From positions 2,417,001 through 2,481,000 of the forward strand of contig NZ_CP109067.1 of NCBI RefSeq assembly GCF_035917335.1: a DNA stretch of 64,000 nt. The letters run 5' to 3'. The stretch is from Micromonospora sp. NBC_01813 (lineage in GTDB: Bacteria; Actinomycetota; Actinomycetes; Mycobacteriales; Micromonosporaceae). Positions 24,344 through 32,578 of the stretch are shown here, piece after piece (the stretch's first letter is position 1; each line of letters opens with the position of its first letter). The translations under genes and the position numbers were made by a program. A model generated the notes under the pieces. It searched no databases. It saw only the letters and a list, made by a program, of their open reading frames with translations, and was not told where the DNA came from.

Positions 24344-25957
24344 ATGCCTGACACGATCGACTTCGGCATGCCACGGACCAGCCTGGCGGACAGCCACGTA
24401 CTCACGGCCCAGCGATGGGTCAACGCCACCTACGCCGGCGTGCCGGGATACGTCAGGTGCCCGGAGGACGGCTACACCGGCTGGCCGACCGTGCTCTCGC
24501 TGACCCAGGCACTGCAGTACGAACTCGGCATCTCCCCCACGGTCCAGAACTTCGGGCCGGGCACCTTCAACGCCGTCAGGACGCGCAACAGGCTGCCCGA
24601 CGAAGAGACCAACACCAACCTGGTACGCATCTACAACGCCGCCCTGTGGTGCAAGGGCTACTGGGCCACGACCAACCAGGCGATCTGGAGCAGCGACTCG
24701 GAGACCGCGTTCGGCCAGCTCTACACCGACGCCGGTCTGTCGTACTCCAACCTCCAGTCGCGCCGGACGATGTGGCCGCACATAGCCAGGGCGATGCTAC
24801 GGATGGACCAGTTCCGCCTGGTACCGCAGGGTGACGCCACCATCCGGCGCATCCAGCAACGGCTGAACGCCCGCTACGTGGCCGGCGTCGGCATCCCGGC
24901 GATGATCCTGGTGCCCTGCGACGGGATCTACTCCCGGGACGTCCAACAGGGCTTCATGATGGCCGTCCAGTACGAGATCGGTCTCCCGCTGAGCGGGATC
25001 AACGGCAACTTCGGGCCCGGCACCCAGGCCGCGTTGCGCAGCGTGGGTTCCAGCCGACTCACCGGCGACCTGCGGTACCTGTTCCGTTCGGCGTGCTACT
25101 TCAACTCACCGACGATGCTGCCGGGCAATCCGCAGGTGCCACTGGCCTACCGGCCGCAAGACATCGACACCGACACCGAGACGGCGACCCACCTGGAGTG
25201 GTTGCGGGCCTTCCAGCGGTTCTCGCAGCTCCCGGTGACCGCCACCAACGACTACGCCACCTGGGCCCAGGTCCTCGTCTCCTGCGGTGATGTGGACCGG
25301 CCGGCCACCGGCTGCGACTGCATCACCGAGATCACCGCGGCGCGCGGCGCGCAGCTGATGGCCGCCGGCTATCGGATCGTCGGTCGCTACCTCGACGAGC
25401 ACCTGCCGCCAACGGACCCGTACTTCCTGGGCAAGGCGCTCAAGCCCGGCGAGCCGCAGACCATCCTGGACGCCGGGCTGCGGTTCTTCCCGATCTTCCA
25501 GTACAACGGCACCGAGCTGGTCAACTTCACCTATGCCAAGGGGTACGACCAGGGCCGCATCGCCCATCTCAAGGCAGTCGAGTACCGCATCCCAGCCGGC
25601 ACCTGCATCTACTTCGCGGTCGACTTCGACGCGCTCGACGCCGACATCGACAGCGGTGTCAAGCCGTACTTCCAGGGGGTGAAGGCCGCGCTCGCCGACC
25701 TCGGCGACCGCTACCTGTTCGGCGTCTACGGCTCCCGCAACGTGTGCACCCGCGTGTCGCGCGAGGTCGGCGCCCGATGGTCGATGGTCTCCGGCATGTC
25801 CTGGGGCTTCTCCGGCAATCTCGGCTTCCCGCTGCCGGAGAACTGGTCGTTCAACCAGATCCGGGAGTACGCGTTCCAGCCGGGCTGGGGTCTGGACCAC
25901 AACGTCTGGCGCGACGGTGCCGACCCCGGCGTCTCCGCCCTCGTACCTGGTCTGTGA
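24344..25957 (+). CDS. DUF1906 (glycoside-hydrolase-like) protein with two peptidoglycan-binding-like repeats
   Basis: 537 aa. Two homologous N-terminal repeats (about 15-90 and 160-235), both with a QxxLN/QRWVNA start and an NFGPGT motif, resemble PGB-1-type cell-wall binding repeats. The C-terminal domain (about 320-535), starting GCDCITEITAARGAQLMAAG and including CIYFAVDFDALDADID, matches DUF1906/Rv2525c-like TIM-barrel proteins implicated in cell-envelope metabolism. No signal peptide is visible from the ATG at 24344, which is odd for a wall-acting protein. Followed after 18 nt by a Tat-secreted gene, so probably an operon. Confidence 0.8.
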   Translation: MPDTIDFGMPRTSLADSHVLTAQRWVNATYAGVPGYVRCPEDGYTGWPTVLSLTQALQYELGISPTVQNFGPGTFNAVRTRNRLPDEETNTNLVRIYNAALWCKGYWATTNQAIWSSDSETAFGQLYTDAGLSYSNLQSRRTMWPHIARAMLRMDQFRLVPQGDATIRRIQQRLNARYVAGVGIPAMILVPCDGIYSRDVQQGFMMAVQYEIGLPLSGINGNFGPGTQAALRSVGSSRLTGDLRYLFRSACYFNSPTMLPGNPQVPLAYRPQDIDTDTETATHLEWLRAFQRFSQLPVTATNDYATWAQVLVSCGDVDRPATGCDCITEITAARGAQLMAAGYRIVGRYLDEHLPPTDPYFLGKALKPGEPQTILDAGLRFFPIFQYNGTELVNFTYAKGYDQGRIAHLKAVEYRIPAGTCIYFAVDFDALDADIDSGVKPYFQGVKAALADLGDRYLFGVYGSRNVCTRVSREVGARWSMVSGMSWGFSGNLGFPLPENWSFNQIREYAFQPGWGLDHNVWRDGADPGVSALVPGL

Positions 25958-25975
25958 GCGAGTGAGGAAACCGAG

Positions 25976-26569
25976 ATGATCACCAGACGTAGCCTGCTCG
26001 GCGGCGCTGCCAGCGTCGGCGTACTCACCACCCTGACCCCGGGCGGCCCAGCCCACGCGGCCGATCGGGGCTGGACCCGCGGACTCTCCGCCAACGGTTG
26101 GCGGATCGACCCCGCCGCCATCGCCACCCACCGGGTCGAGGGCTCCGCCACCTCGGTGGCGCTGCGCAGCGGCCACGCCGCAGCGGTGCTGCTGCATGTC
26201 GCCCGCCGCTGGCACTACGAGATCGCGCCGGTCGACACCGGAGAAGGCGGCGGCATCGCCGGCCACCGCACCGACCGGGCCACCGTACGGGCCGACTTCG
26301 AGTCCAACTATCTCTCCGGGACCGCCGTCGCGCTGCACCCGACCGCGTACCCGCTGGGCGGCAGCGAGCCACTGTGGCCGCACCAGGAGGCCGTCGTGCG
26401 GGAGATCCTCGTCGACTGCGCCGGCACCGTGGTCTGGGGCGGTGACCTGAACCCGGTCATGGTCTCGCACTTCCACCTAGTCGCCCGCCCCGGTGATCGG
26501 GCCTTGGCCCGTGTCGCCGCCCGGCTGAGCCCCGGCACCCACGCCCGCCCGGCCGCCGCCCTGCGCTGA
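25976..26569 (+). CDS. Tat-secreted M15-like (D-Ala-D-Ala carboxypeptidase fold) protein, zinc site degenerate
   Basis: 197 aa. Tat signal TRRSLLGGAASVGVLT, cleavage after AHA about residue 29. The fold resembles peptidase M15: SNYLSGTAVALHPTAYPLG corresponds to the family's SxHxxGxAxDl motif and WGGDLNPVMVSHFHLV to its HxH end. Here the first metal His is Tyr112 and the Asp is Ala119, while His165/His167 remain, so classical zinc catalysis is unlikely. Downstream of the DUF1906 gene (18-nt gap), consistent with joint wall binding. Confidence 0.7.
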   Translation: MITRRSLLGGAASVGVLTTLTPGGPAHAADRGWTRGLSANGWRIDPAAIATHRVEGSATSVALRSGHAAAVLLHVARRWHYEIAPVDTGEGGGIAGHRTDRATVRADFESNYLSGTAVALHPTAYPLGGSEPLWPHQEAVVREILVDCAGTVVWGGDLNPVMVSHFHLVARPGDRALARVAARLSPGTHARPAAALR

Positions 26570-26616
26570 CCAAATCCGGCGTAGTGCCGAACATCCAAGA
26601 TCAATGTGGATGACAG

Positions 26617-26952
26617 TCACCGTTTCCGTCGCCGACGGCCGATCCATGAGGTACGCAGGGACAGCCAACTCGACGGGCCTCGGGCGTACACCACGGTCAG
26701 CAGGGATGCGAAGACCTCGCGCCGCTGGTCGACCGGCAGGTGGGGTCGGGCCAGGTCCGGGTGTCGGGCGGCGGCCCGGTCCCACATCAGGGTTTCGGCG
26801 TGCAGGGCGTCGATCTCGTTGCGGCACCCGCCGGTGCACCGGTAGACGCGGGTCCCGGCACGCACCGCCGGGGTCATCGGGGTCCGGCAGTCGGCGCAGC
26901 GGATCAGCCCGGCCAGCGGATACCCGGTCGGGTCCGGATAGTTGACCATCAT
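26617..26952 (-). CDS. Stand-alone zinc-ribbon protein (recombinase zinc-ribbon-like)
   Basis: 111 aa. TGYPLAGLIRCADCRTPMTP followed by YRCTGGCRNEID gives two CxxC-type knuckles as in the zinc beta-ribbon of large serine recombinases. The following helix (LHAETLMWDRAAARHPDLAR) also fits. There is no resolvase catalytic domain upstream, since the 5' end overlaps nothing but the convergent-frame end of the GPP34 gene (stop at 26993). Either a shortened relic of an integrase or an independent small protein. Confidence 0.6.
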   Translation of the reverse strand: MMVNYPDPTGYPLAGLIRCADCRTPMTPAVRAGTRVYRCTGGCRNEIDALHAETLMWDRAAARHPDLARPHLPVDQRREVFASLLTVVYARGPSSWLSLRTSWIGRRRRKR

Positions 26953-26992
26953 CAGATGCCCCGCCCGGTCAGCACCGTAGTCAGCACGGTGG

Positions 26993-27631
26993 TCAGCCAC
27001 GGTGGGCGGCGACGGCGCGGCCGATGCCGGCACGGGTCTGCCGGGCCAGCTCGACAATCGGCGGCCAGCCGTGGTCGACCAGGTTGCGCAGGTCGTCGTA
27101 GGCGTGCGGCGGCGCACCGTCGAGCACGTACCGGTCAAGGCCGCAAGCCCAGGTCAACGCCACCAGACCCTGGTCGGTGACGTCGAGACGCCGCCGGGCG
27201 CGCAACGCGGAGGCCAGCCGAGCAGCCGGCCAACCGGCGGTGTTCATGTCGGTCGGCACCCACCGTTCGCCCCGGCCGACCAGCCGGCGGCGGGTCACCT
27301 CCCGGCGTACGTGGCCGGCGCTTGCCAGCCGGGTGGCGACCTGCCGGACCGCGGTCTCGCTGAGCACCTCGACCCAGGCCCGCACCGGCTGCGGGGTCGG
27401 CACGGCGCTGATCTGAGCGAGGATGCCGTGCACCAGATCATCCGGCGGGACGATCCTCGACCCGATCACAATCCGACCATCGTGGATAGTGATCCACTGC
27501 GGGTACAGCAACTCAGCCAACAGGCCGGCGGCCAGGCCATGGCTCAATGCCCGGGGATGCAGCAACGGCCGGCCATGCAACCGGTGGTGAGCCACCCGGA
27601 ACAGATCGTCAGCCAGCGGATACGTGGACAT
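26993..27631 (-). CDS. GPP34 (GOLPH3/VPS74-like) family protein
   Basis: 212 aa. ADDLFRVAHHRLHGRPLLHP at the N-terminus, IHDGRIVIG, and a C-terminal GQ-like helix set (YDDLRNLVDHGWPPIVELAR) are typical of actinobacterial GPP34 proteins, homologs of the Golgi PI4P-binding phosphoprotein. Bacterial role unknown. Start at MSTYPLADD (27631) with GAGGAG upstream; the longer frame is not conserved-looking. Sits between two zinc-ribbon genes. Confidence 0.8.
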   Translation of the reverse strand: MSTYPLADDLFRVAHHRLHGRPLLHPRALSHGLAAGLLAELLYPQWITIHDGRIVIGSRIVPPDDLVHGILAQISAVPTPQPVRAWVEVLSETAVRQVATRLASAGHVRREVTRRRLVGRGERWVPTDMNTAGWPAARLASALRARRRLDVTDQGLVALTWACGLDRYVLDGAPPHAYDDLRNLVDHGWPPIVELARQTRAGIGRAVAAHRG

Positions 27632-27770
27632 ACGGAACTCCTCGTCGACGCAGTGACACATGGACAGTTCGCAGCGGCAGGACGTAGACCCGACACAGGG
27701 ACCCGTCGTGCCGGGAGTTGGAAGGCCGCCCGCCGCCACGCCCTCCCTGGCAGCGACAGCGGGCGGCGGC

Positions 27771-28124
27771 TCAGATACGCCAGACGACCAGCAACTCGTC
27801 GGCGTCGGCACCGAGATACACCTGATCGATCGCCTCGCCGATCGCCTCAGCCTGGGCACCCGGCGTCGAGGCACCCGCCAGGTCCGGACGGCGGCGCGCG
27901 ATAGACAGGCCGACCAGCCGCTCGATCCGACCCGCGTCCACCGGGCCGAGCCGACAACCACAGGGCCCCCGATACGCCCGCCCACCGTCAGCAGTCAGCA
28001 ACGGCTCCATCCGACACCCACACGCCGCACACACCAACACCCCACGCAACACCCACCGGTCTCCGGTTGGGTGCGCCCTTGTCTCCCCCTCCTGTGGAGG
28101 GCGATCCTCGCTGATCTCGGACAT
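27771..28124 (-). CDS. Second stand-alone zinc-ribbon protein
   Basis: 117 aa. RWVLRGVLVCAACGCRMEPL followed by YRGPCGCRLGPVDAGRIERL again recalls a recombinase zinc-ribbon with its following helix. The ATG at 28124 has GGAGGA six nucleotides upstream, better than the GTG at 28136. No catalytic domain. Same strand and probably same unit as the GPP34 gene and the 28187-28399 gene. Confidence 0.6.
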   Translation of the reverse strand: MSEISEDRPPQEGETRAHPTGDRWVLRGVLVCAACGCRMEPLLTADGGRAYRGPCGCRLGPVDAGRIERLVGLSIARRRPDLAGASTPGAQAEAIGEAIDQVYLGADADELLVVWRI

Positions 28125-28186
28125 CAATTCCTCCACCGCTGCTGCGGGAACTGGGCGGGCATCGGCGGTGTCCGTGGCAGCGGAAG

Positions 28187-28399
28187 CTAGATACGGGTGG
28201 CTTCGCGCAGGTGGGCGGTGACTCGGCTCGCGGACTCCTCGGCCTGCTCGACCAGCGTCCGCAGCGGCGAGTGCAGGACCCGGTCCGCGAGGTCACGTGC
28301 CCCGTCGGCCTGATCGAGTCCGGCGAGGTGGAGCCTGGTCTGAGCGAGCGCGCGGTGAACGCGCTCCATCTCCCTGAGCATGTCGCGGGCATGACTCAT
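28187..28399 (-). CDS. Small coiled-coil protein, hypothetical
   Basis: 70 aa, almost entirely heptad-like helix (MLREMERVHRALAQTRLHLA ... TLVEQAEESASRVTAHLREA). No family recognised. First gene on the minus side of the divergent regulatory region at 28400-28526 that also serves the GntR gene; it may be regulated by it. Confidence 0.55.
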   Translation of the reverse strand: MSHARDMLREMERVHRALAQTRLHLAGLDQADGARDLADRVLHSPLRTLVEQAEESASRVTAHLREATRI

Positions 28400-28425
28400 C
28401 GCTACCACCTGATCATGAAGTGAGC

Positions 28426-28457
28426 ACCTTGTGTAAGGTTGGATTGGTACCAACCTT
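28426..28457. promoter_or_regulatory. Predicted GntR/HutC operator
   Basis: Perfect inverted repeat AAGGTTGG-(7)-CCAACCTT at 28435-28457, with an inner TTGGTACCAA palindrome, and an overlapping ACCTT-gtgt-AAGGT dyad at 28426-28439. Lies between the minus-strand 28399 gene and the GntR gene starting at 28527, so it probably mediates autoregulation of both directions. Confidence 0.7.
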
Positions 28458-28526
28458 TGCAGTGAAGCCAACGACAGTCAAGACTGCGAATGAGAAACGT
28501 TGGAACCAATCGAGGAGACCCTGGCC

Positions 28527-29312
28527 GTGCCACCGCTGTACCGCAAGATCGCAGACGAGCTACGCGCACAGATCATCAACGGCACCCTCAAGCCAGGCGA
28601 CCACCTACCAACCGAGAACAAGCTGCAGGATCTGCACCGCGTCTCCCGCAACACCGTGCGACTCGCCACCGCGGTCCTCATCAACGAAGGCCTGGTGGAG
28701 TCCATGCCCGGCCGCACCGGCGGCATCATCGTCCGCGACCGCGTCACGCTGGCGTTCCACGCCAGCCGCGCAGAGATGCCCGGACCCGTCAGCGAGTCCG
28801 ACGCATGGTTCAGCGAGGTCCGCGACCAAGGCCACGAACCCGCCCAGACCTTCGAGCTACGCATCGCGGAAGTACCGGACGGACTGGCAGAACGCCTCAG
28901 CGTGCCCGCCGACTCACCAGCCGCCGTCCGCCGCTGCATCCGCGCCGTCAACGGCCAGCCGTCCTCGATCCAGGACACCTACTACCCGATGGACCTCTGC
29001 GACCAGGTCCCCGAACTCCTGTCACCACGCGACATCCCGCAAGGCACCACCAGACTCCTCGCCGAACGCGGACACCCACAGGTCGCCTACGACGACGAGA
29101 TCGTGGCGGCCATGCCAGCACCCGACGAGGTGACGACACTCGCCCTCACCGCCGGCACACCCGTCCTACGCTGGCTCCGCACCGGCTACACCACCGACCG
29201 ACCCGTACGCGTCAGCGTCACCACCTTCGCCGCCGACCGCAACCGACTCCACTACACCCTCGGCGACCCCGACGTCATCACCACAGTCCGCGCCAACGAG
29301 AACCCACAATGA
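28527..29312 (+). CDS. GntR-family regulator with UTRA domain (HutC subfamily)
   Basis: 261 aa. Winged HTH at residues 1-70 (YRKIADELRAQIINGTLKPG, LPTENKLQDLHRVSRNTVRL) and a C-terminal UTRA ligand-binding domain. Start: GTG 28527 with AGGAG upstream is preferred over a TTG at 28500. Overlaps the downstream acetyltransferase by 4 nt (ATGA). Likely binds the palindrome at 28435-28457. Confidence 0.9.
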   Translation: MPPLYRKIADELRAQIINGTLKPGDHLPTENKLQDLHRVSRNTVRLATAVLINEGLVESMPGRTGGIIVRDRVTLAFHASRAEMPGPVSESDAWFSEVRDQGHEPAQTFELRIAEVPDGLAERLSVPADSPAAVRRCIRAVNGQPSSIQDTYYPMDLCDQVPELLSPRDIPQGTTRLLAERGHPQVAYDDEIVAAMPAPDEVTTLALTAGTPVLRWLRTGYTTDRPVRVSVTTFAADRNRLHYTLGDPDVITTVRANENPQ

Positions 29313-29866
29313 TCATCCGCCCCGCACAACTCACCGACGTCGACACCATCATGACCTGGCGACGCGAACGAGAGACATGGCTCGCAACCCAGGGCGAAGA
29401 CCAATGGTCAATCCCCCTACCCCGATCCGCCGTCGCCGCGACCGTATCCGCCGGACAAACCTGGCTGGCCTGGGATGGCGAGGACCCAGCCGCGACCATC
29501 ACCCTCACCGCCTACGTCGACGTCGACGGACTCTGGAAACCCGACCGCGACCCCGAAGCCCTCTGGTACCCCGAAGACGACCCAGCCGACGCACTCTACG
29601 CCGCCAAAATGATGCTCCCCCTCAACCGCGCCGGCGACGGCATCGGCACCGAACTCCTCGACTGGGCAGCCGGCAGAGCATACGACGCCGGCCTCACCTG
29701 GCTACGCCTCGACGCATGGACCACAAACACACGACTACACACCTACTACCGCCACCAAGGATTCCGACACGTCCGCACCATCCCCACCCGCGTCAGCGGC
29801 GCCTGCTTCCAACGCCCCACCCAACCCTACGAACCCGGACGCCGACTCAAAACCGAAGTTGGCTAG
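29309..29866 (+). CDS. GNAT-family N-acetyltransferase
   Basis: 185 aa. Acetyl-CoA binding motif appears as LNRAGDGIGTELLDWAAGRA and the C-terminal YYRHQGFRHVRTI motif is typical. Substrate unknown. Start ATG overlaps the GntR stop. The coding sequence uses unusually C-ending, A-richer codons (ccgacc, accctc runs) shared with the GntR gene and different from neighbours, which hints that the pair was acquired together. Confidence 0.88.
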   Translation: MIIRPAQLTDVDTIMTWRRERETWLATQGEDQWSIPLPRSAVAATVSAGQTWLAWDGEDPAATITLTAYVDVDGLWKPDRDPEALWYPEDDPADALYAAKMMLPLNRAGDGIGTELLDWAAGRAYDAGLTWLRLDAWTTNTRLHTYYRHQGFRHVRTIPTRVSGACFQRPTQPYEPGRRLKTEVG

Positions 29867-29988
29867 CCGATTCAGTTGCATCGTCCCAGGATCGGCCGAT
29901 TGGGCGGCGGGCACGGGTGTCGCCCGTCTGGCCGGGCCGAGACGTGGCGCTCAAGAAGCCGGCCGACAGACTCCGCTACGGTTGGCCG

Positions 29989-30372
29989 ATGCGGCAACTT
30001 GACGATGAGACGGTCCTGGCGGTCGGCCGGCTGACATTGGCCGCGACCGAGTTGGAGTATCTCCTCGCCTGGGTCGGCGCTGATCAAGCAGGCGGCGATC
30101 CCACCGCAGTCTTCACCAAGGCGGGCGAGCCGTTGCGGGCCGCACGCGGGTCGGTCCAGTTCGCCGCCGCCGACCATCGTGACGAGTTCATCGGATTGGT
30201 TGAGGCAGCCGGAGCATACCTGTTGCAGGGCCAGGTGGCCGTGCGCGCGATGTGGTTCGACAACGGCCGGGTCGACGCGGCGACCTTCGACGATATCTCC
30301 GGACTCCTGCTGCGGTGCCGGGACCGGTTGCAGACGCTCCTCAGCGAGTCGCAGCACGCGCCGGCAAGCTGA
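29989..30372 (+). CDS. Hypothetical helical protein
   Basis: 127 aa (MRQLDDETVLAVGRLTLAAT ... LQTLLSESQHAPAS). Mainly alpha-helical, no membrane segment, no recognised motif; similar small helical proteins are common in actinobacterial accessory regions. ATG at 29989; no strong Shine-Dalgarno. Confidence 0.55.
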   Translation: MRQLDDETVLAVGRLTLAATELEYLLAWVGADQAGGDPTAVFTKAGEPLRAARGSVQFAAADHRDEFIGLVEAAGAYLLQGQVAVRAMWFDNGRVDAATFDDISGLLLRCRDRLQTLLSESQHAPAS

Positions 30373-30425
30373 CCTCCAACTCCCTGGCACCACAGCGCGC
30401 GGCCGACGGGTGCGCTGCGAGTAGT

Positions 30426-31142
30426 TCAGTAGAGAAACGGCAAAACTGGGAGCGAGTCGCCGAGGTCAGCGCCATCGGACCTGCCGAGCAGCCAGGCAAG
30501 GATCGACGTCTGCCGGCCGCGAACGACGAGAACGTCCTTCTGCGCGCCAAGGCGGTACTCCACTCCGGTGTCGCCTGCGAGCAGTCGCAGACCGGGCACA
30601 TCCACACGGGAACTGAACGCCGAGATGACATTGGCTATCGTGTCGCGGACGAAGTCTTCGGGCCAGTGCTCGGGCCGAAATGCTGCCCGCAGGTCGACGT
30701 GGTGCACGAGGACCTCGGTCAGTCGTGCGTCAGCGGCCCGGTACGCCGGCCGTTCCTTGCCGGACGTCCACCTCAAGGTCCGGGTCCACGACTCCGTCGG
30801 CATAGCTCGGTAGGCAGTCGCGAACCGAGCCGCACTGTCGCGAACATCGACCACTAGCCCCCGGGCGCTGCGCTGGTGCCCCGCCTCGATCTATTCAGCG
30901 CGCGCCGCCATACTCGGATACTCCGGCGTCTCGACGCCCGTTCGTGCCCAGGTCAGCATCCTCGTGCCGCCGTCAGCATTGCGTGCGAGGTGGGTAAGGA
31001 CGTGACCTCGGGACCACCCCGGCAGCAGCGACGGCTGCCGTACGTCCGCATCGTCGAATGCCGTCACACTCGCCATCAGTTGCTCGGTCACGATCTCGAT
31101 CTTGCCAAGCAGAACTTCCGGCTCGAATCCCTCAACACTCAC
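30426..31142 (-). pseudogene. MDMPI/DinB-type (maleylpyruvate isomerase-like) gene interrupted by an in-frame amber codon
   Basis: The frame from 31142 gives MSVEGFEPEVLLGKIEIVTE ... LPGWSRGHVLTHLARNADGG (MDMPI N-terminal DinB-like helices with the metal His residues) and MAARAE, then TAG at 30891-30893, and continues in the SAME frame as IEAGHQRSARGLVVDVRDSA ... to 30426. Without the amber codon it would be a normal 238-residue MDMPI-family protein. It could be a real nonsense mutation, readthrough or a base error. The second part could restart at a GTG (MVDVRDSAAR, 30854). Confidence 0.85.
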
Positions 31143-31188
31143 GGAGACGACGGTACGTACCTCTCGCCATTGGCTTTAGGGTCGCGAC

Positions 31189-31632
31189 ATGGCCTACACC
31201 TGGACAGCCGGGGAAGCAGGAGTGGTGCAGCTGCCCTCCGGACGCCTCGTACGCGGTCGGGCACTGCGCCGCGCGCTGCCGCCTGGCCCGCCGCCGACAC
31301 TGGGAATCTATCTTTGCGGCAGACGGCCGACGGCCGCCGAGTGGGAGAGCCGATGGATCCGTTGGCGGGACTTCTGGCTGCCGGCAGATCGGGCGGATGC
31401 CGTCGCCGCGTTGCGGGAGGCGCTGGAGCGGGCCGGCGGCGAGCGGGTCGAGGTAGCGTGCCCCGGTGGGAAAGGACGGACCGGCACCGCGCTGGCGTTG
31501 ATCGCCATCCTCGACGGGGTGGCGCCGGAGCATGCGGTTACGTACGTTCGTGAACGCTATTCCCGCCATGCCGTGGAAATGCCGTGGCAGCGCCGTTTCG
31601 TTGCGAGCTTCCCACCGCCGTCGGATGGGTAG
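31189..31632 (+). CDS. Small protein-tyrosine/dual-specificity phosphatase-like protein
   Basis: 147 aa. The P-loop ACPGGKGRTGTAL has the CX5R signature (Cys91, Arg97) with the GRTG typical of bacterial DSP/PTP-like proteins. A general-acid Asp may lie at DFWLPADRAD. Substrate unknown. Separate from the upstream pseudogene (divergent) and followed 29 nt later by a methyltransferase gene. Confidence 0.82.
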   Translation: MAYTWTAGEAGVVQLPSGRLVRGRALRRALPPGPPPTLGIYLCGRRPTAAEWESRWIRWRDFWLPADRADAVAALREALERAGGERVEVACPGGKGRTGTALALIAILDGVAPEHAVTYVRERYSRHAVEMPWQRRFVASFPPPSDG

Positions 31633-31661
31633 CAGCCCGCGCCAGCGAGAGGAGCGACACG

Positions 31662-32393
31662 ATGGACGTCTTCGGGCAGGTGGCGGACCTGTACGAGTCG
31701 GCCCGACCGGGCTATCCGCCGGAGATCGCCGACGCGATCGTGGCCTACCACGGTGCTACGCCGACATCGGTGGTCGAGGTTGGTGCCGGCACGGGTAAGG
31801 GCACCGAGGTGCTCACCCGCCTCGGCGCACCGTTGACCTGCGTAGAGCCGGATCCACGGATGGCAGCGTTGCTGGCCTCACGTTTCCCCGATGCTCACAT
31901 CGAGACCGTCTTTTTTGAACAGTGGTCGCCGCCCGCCGACGGGGTCGGGCTGCTGGCCTGCGCGATGGCCTGGCACTGGCTGGATCCGGCCACCCGCAAC
32001 GCGCGCGCCCGGCGCGCTCTCGCGCCGGGTGGCACCCTGGCGATCTTCGGACACCGCTACGACTACGCCGATGCCGGTCAGGGCGCCGCGATCCGGGCCG
32101 CTCTGCGCGCCGTCGACCCGACCGTGCGGGAGCGGCCCGAGGACTGGTTCCACCAAGATGTGCTCACGCATGGCGAATTCACCAACGTCCACACGGAGGT
32201 GTTCCGGCGCGGCCTACCGCTGGACAAGCAGCGGTATCTCGCCCTGATGCGCACCTTCGGCCCGTACCTGGCCCGGCCACCGGAGCAGCAACGGCGGGGG
32301 CTGGACGCCCTGAGCCGGCTGGTCGACGACTTCGGCGGGACCGTCGTGCTCGATCTGCGCACCACGCTGGTGCTGGGTCGTAGGGCTGGGTAG
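31662..32393 (+). CDS. SAM-dependent class I methyltransferase
   Basis: 243 aa. Motif I VVEVGAGTGKGTEVL, acidic motif II CVEPDPRMAALL, then ACAMAWHWLDP and LAPGGTLAIFG, as in methyltransferase-11/25 proteins. Start MDVFGQVADLYESARPGYP at 31662 with GAGAGGAG upstream. Substrate unknown. Ends before a strong bidirectional terminator. Confidence 0.9.
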   Translation: MDVFGQVADLYESARPGYPPEIADAIVAYHGATPTSVVEVGAGTGKGTEVLTRLGAPLTCVEPDPRMAALLASRFPDAHIETVFFEQWSPPADGVGLLACAMAWHWLDPATRNARARRALAPGGTLAIFGHRYDYADAGQGAAIRAALRAVDPTVRERPEDWFHQDVLTHGEFTNVHTEVFRRGLPLDKQRYLALMRTFGPYLARPPEQQRRGLDALSRLVDDFGGTVVLDLRTTLVLGRRAG

Positions 32394-32502
32394 ACACCGA
32401 ACTGCGGGTTCTTGCTCGTGCTCGTCGCGATCTCGCGTCGTCGTCGATCCACTTGCGGGTGACGCCGGGCCGGAGGCCGGCTGAACGCCGGTCGACAAAC
32501 GA

Positions 32503-32569
32503 CCACTCGCCCGTGACCGACCGTCCCTGAGCGCTCGTCAGGCACCGACACCGACCGACGGGCGAGTGG
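32503..32569. terminator. Long-loop bidirectional terminator/inverted repeat
   Basis: Perfect 12-bp arms CCACTCGCCCGT (32503-32514) and ACGGGCGAGTGG (32558-32569) with a 43-nt loop containing further GACCGACC/CCGACCGAC repeats, between the convergent methyltransferase and kinase genes. Confidence 0.65.
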
Positions 32570-32578
32570 CGAATGGGG

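Noticed and set aside
26617-28471. Complete serine-integrase gene or integrated element with att sites
   Set aside because: Only zinc-ribbon parts are present, with no resolvase domain, and I found no duplicated att-like sequence flanking the region.
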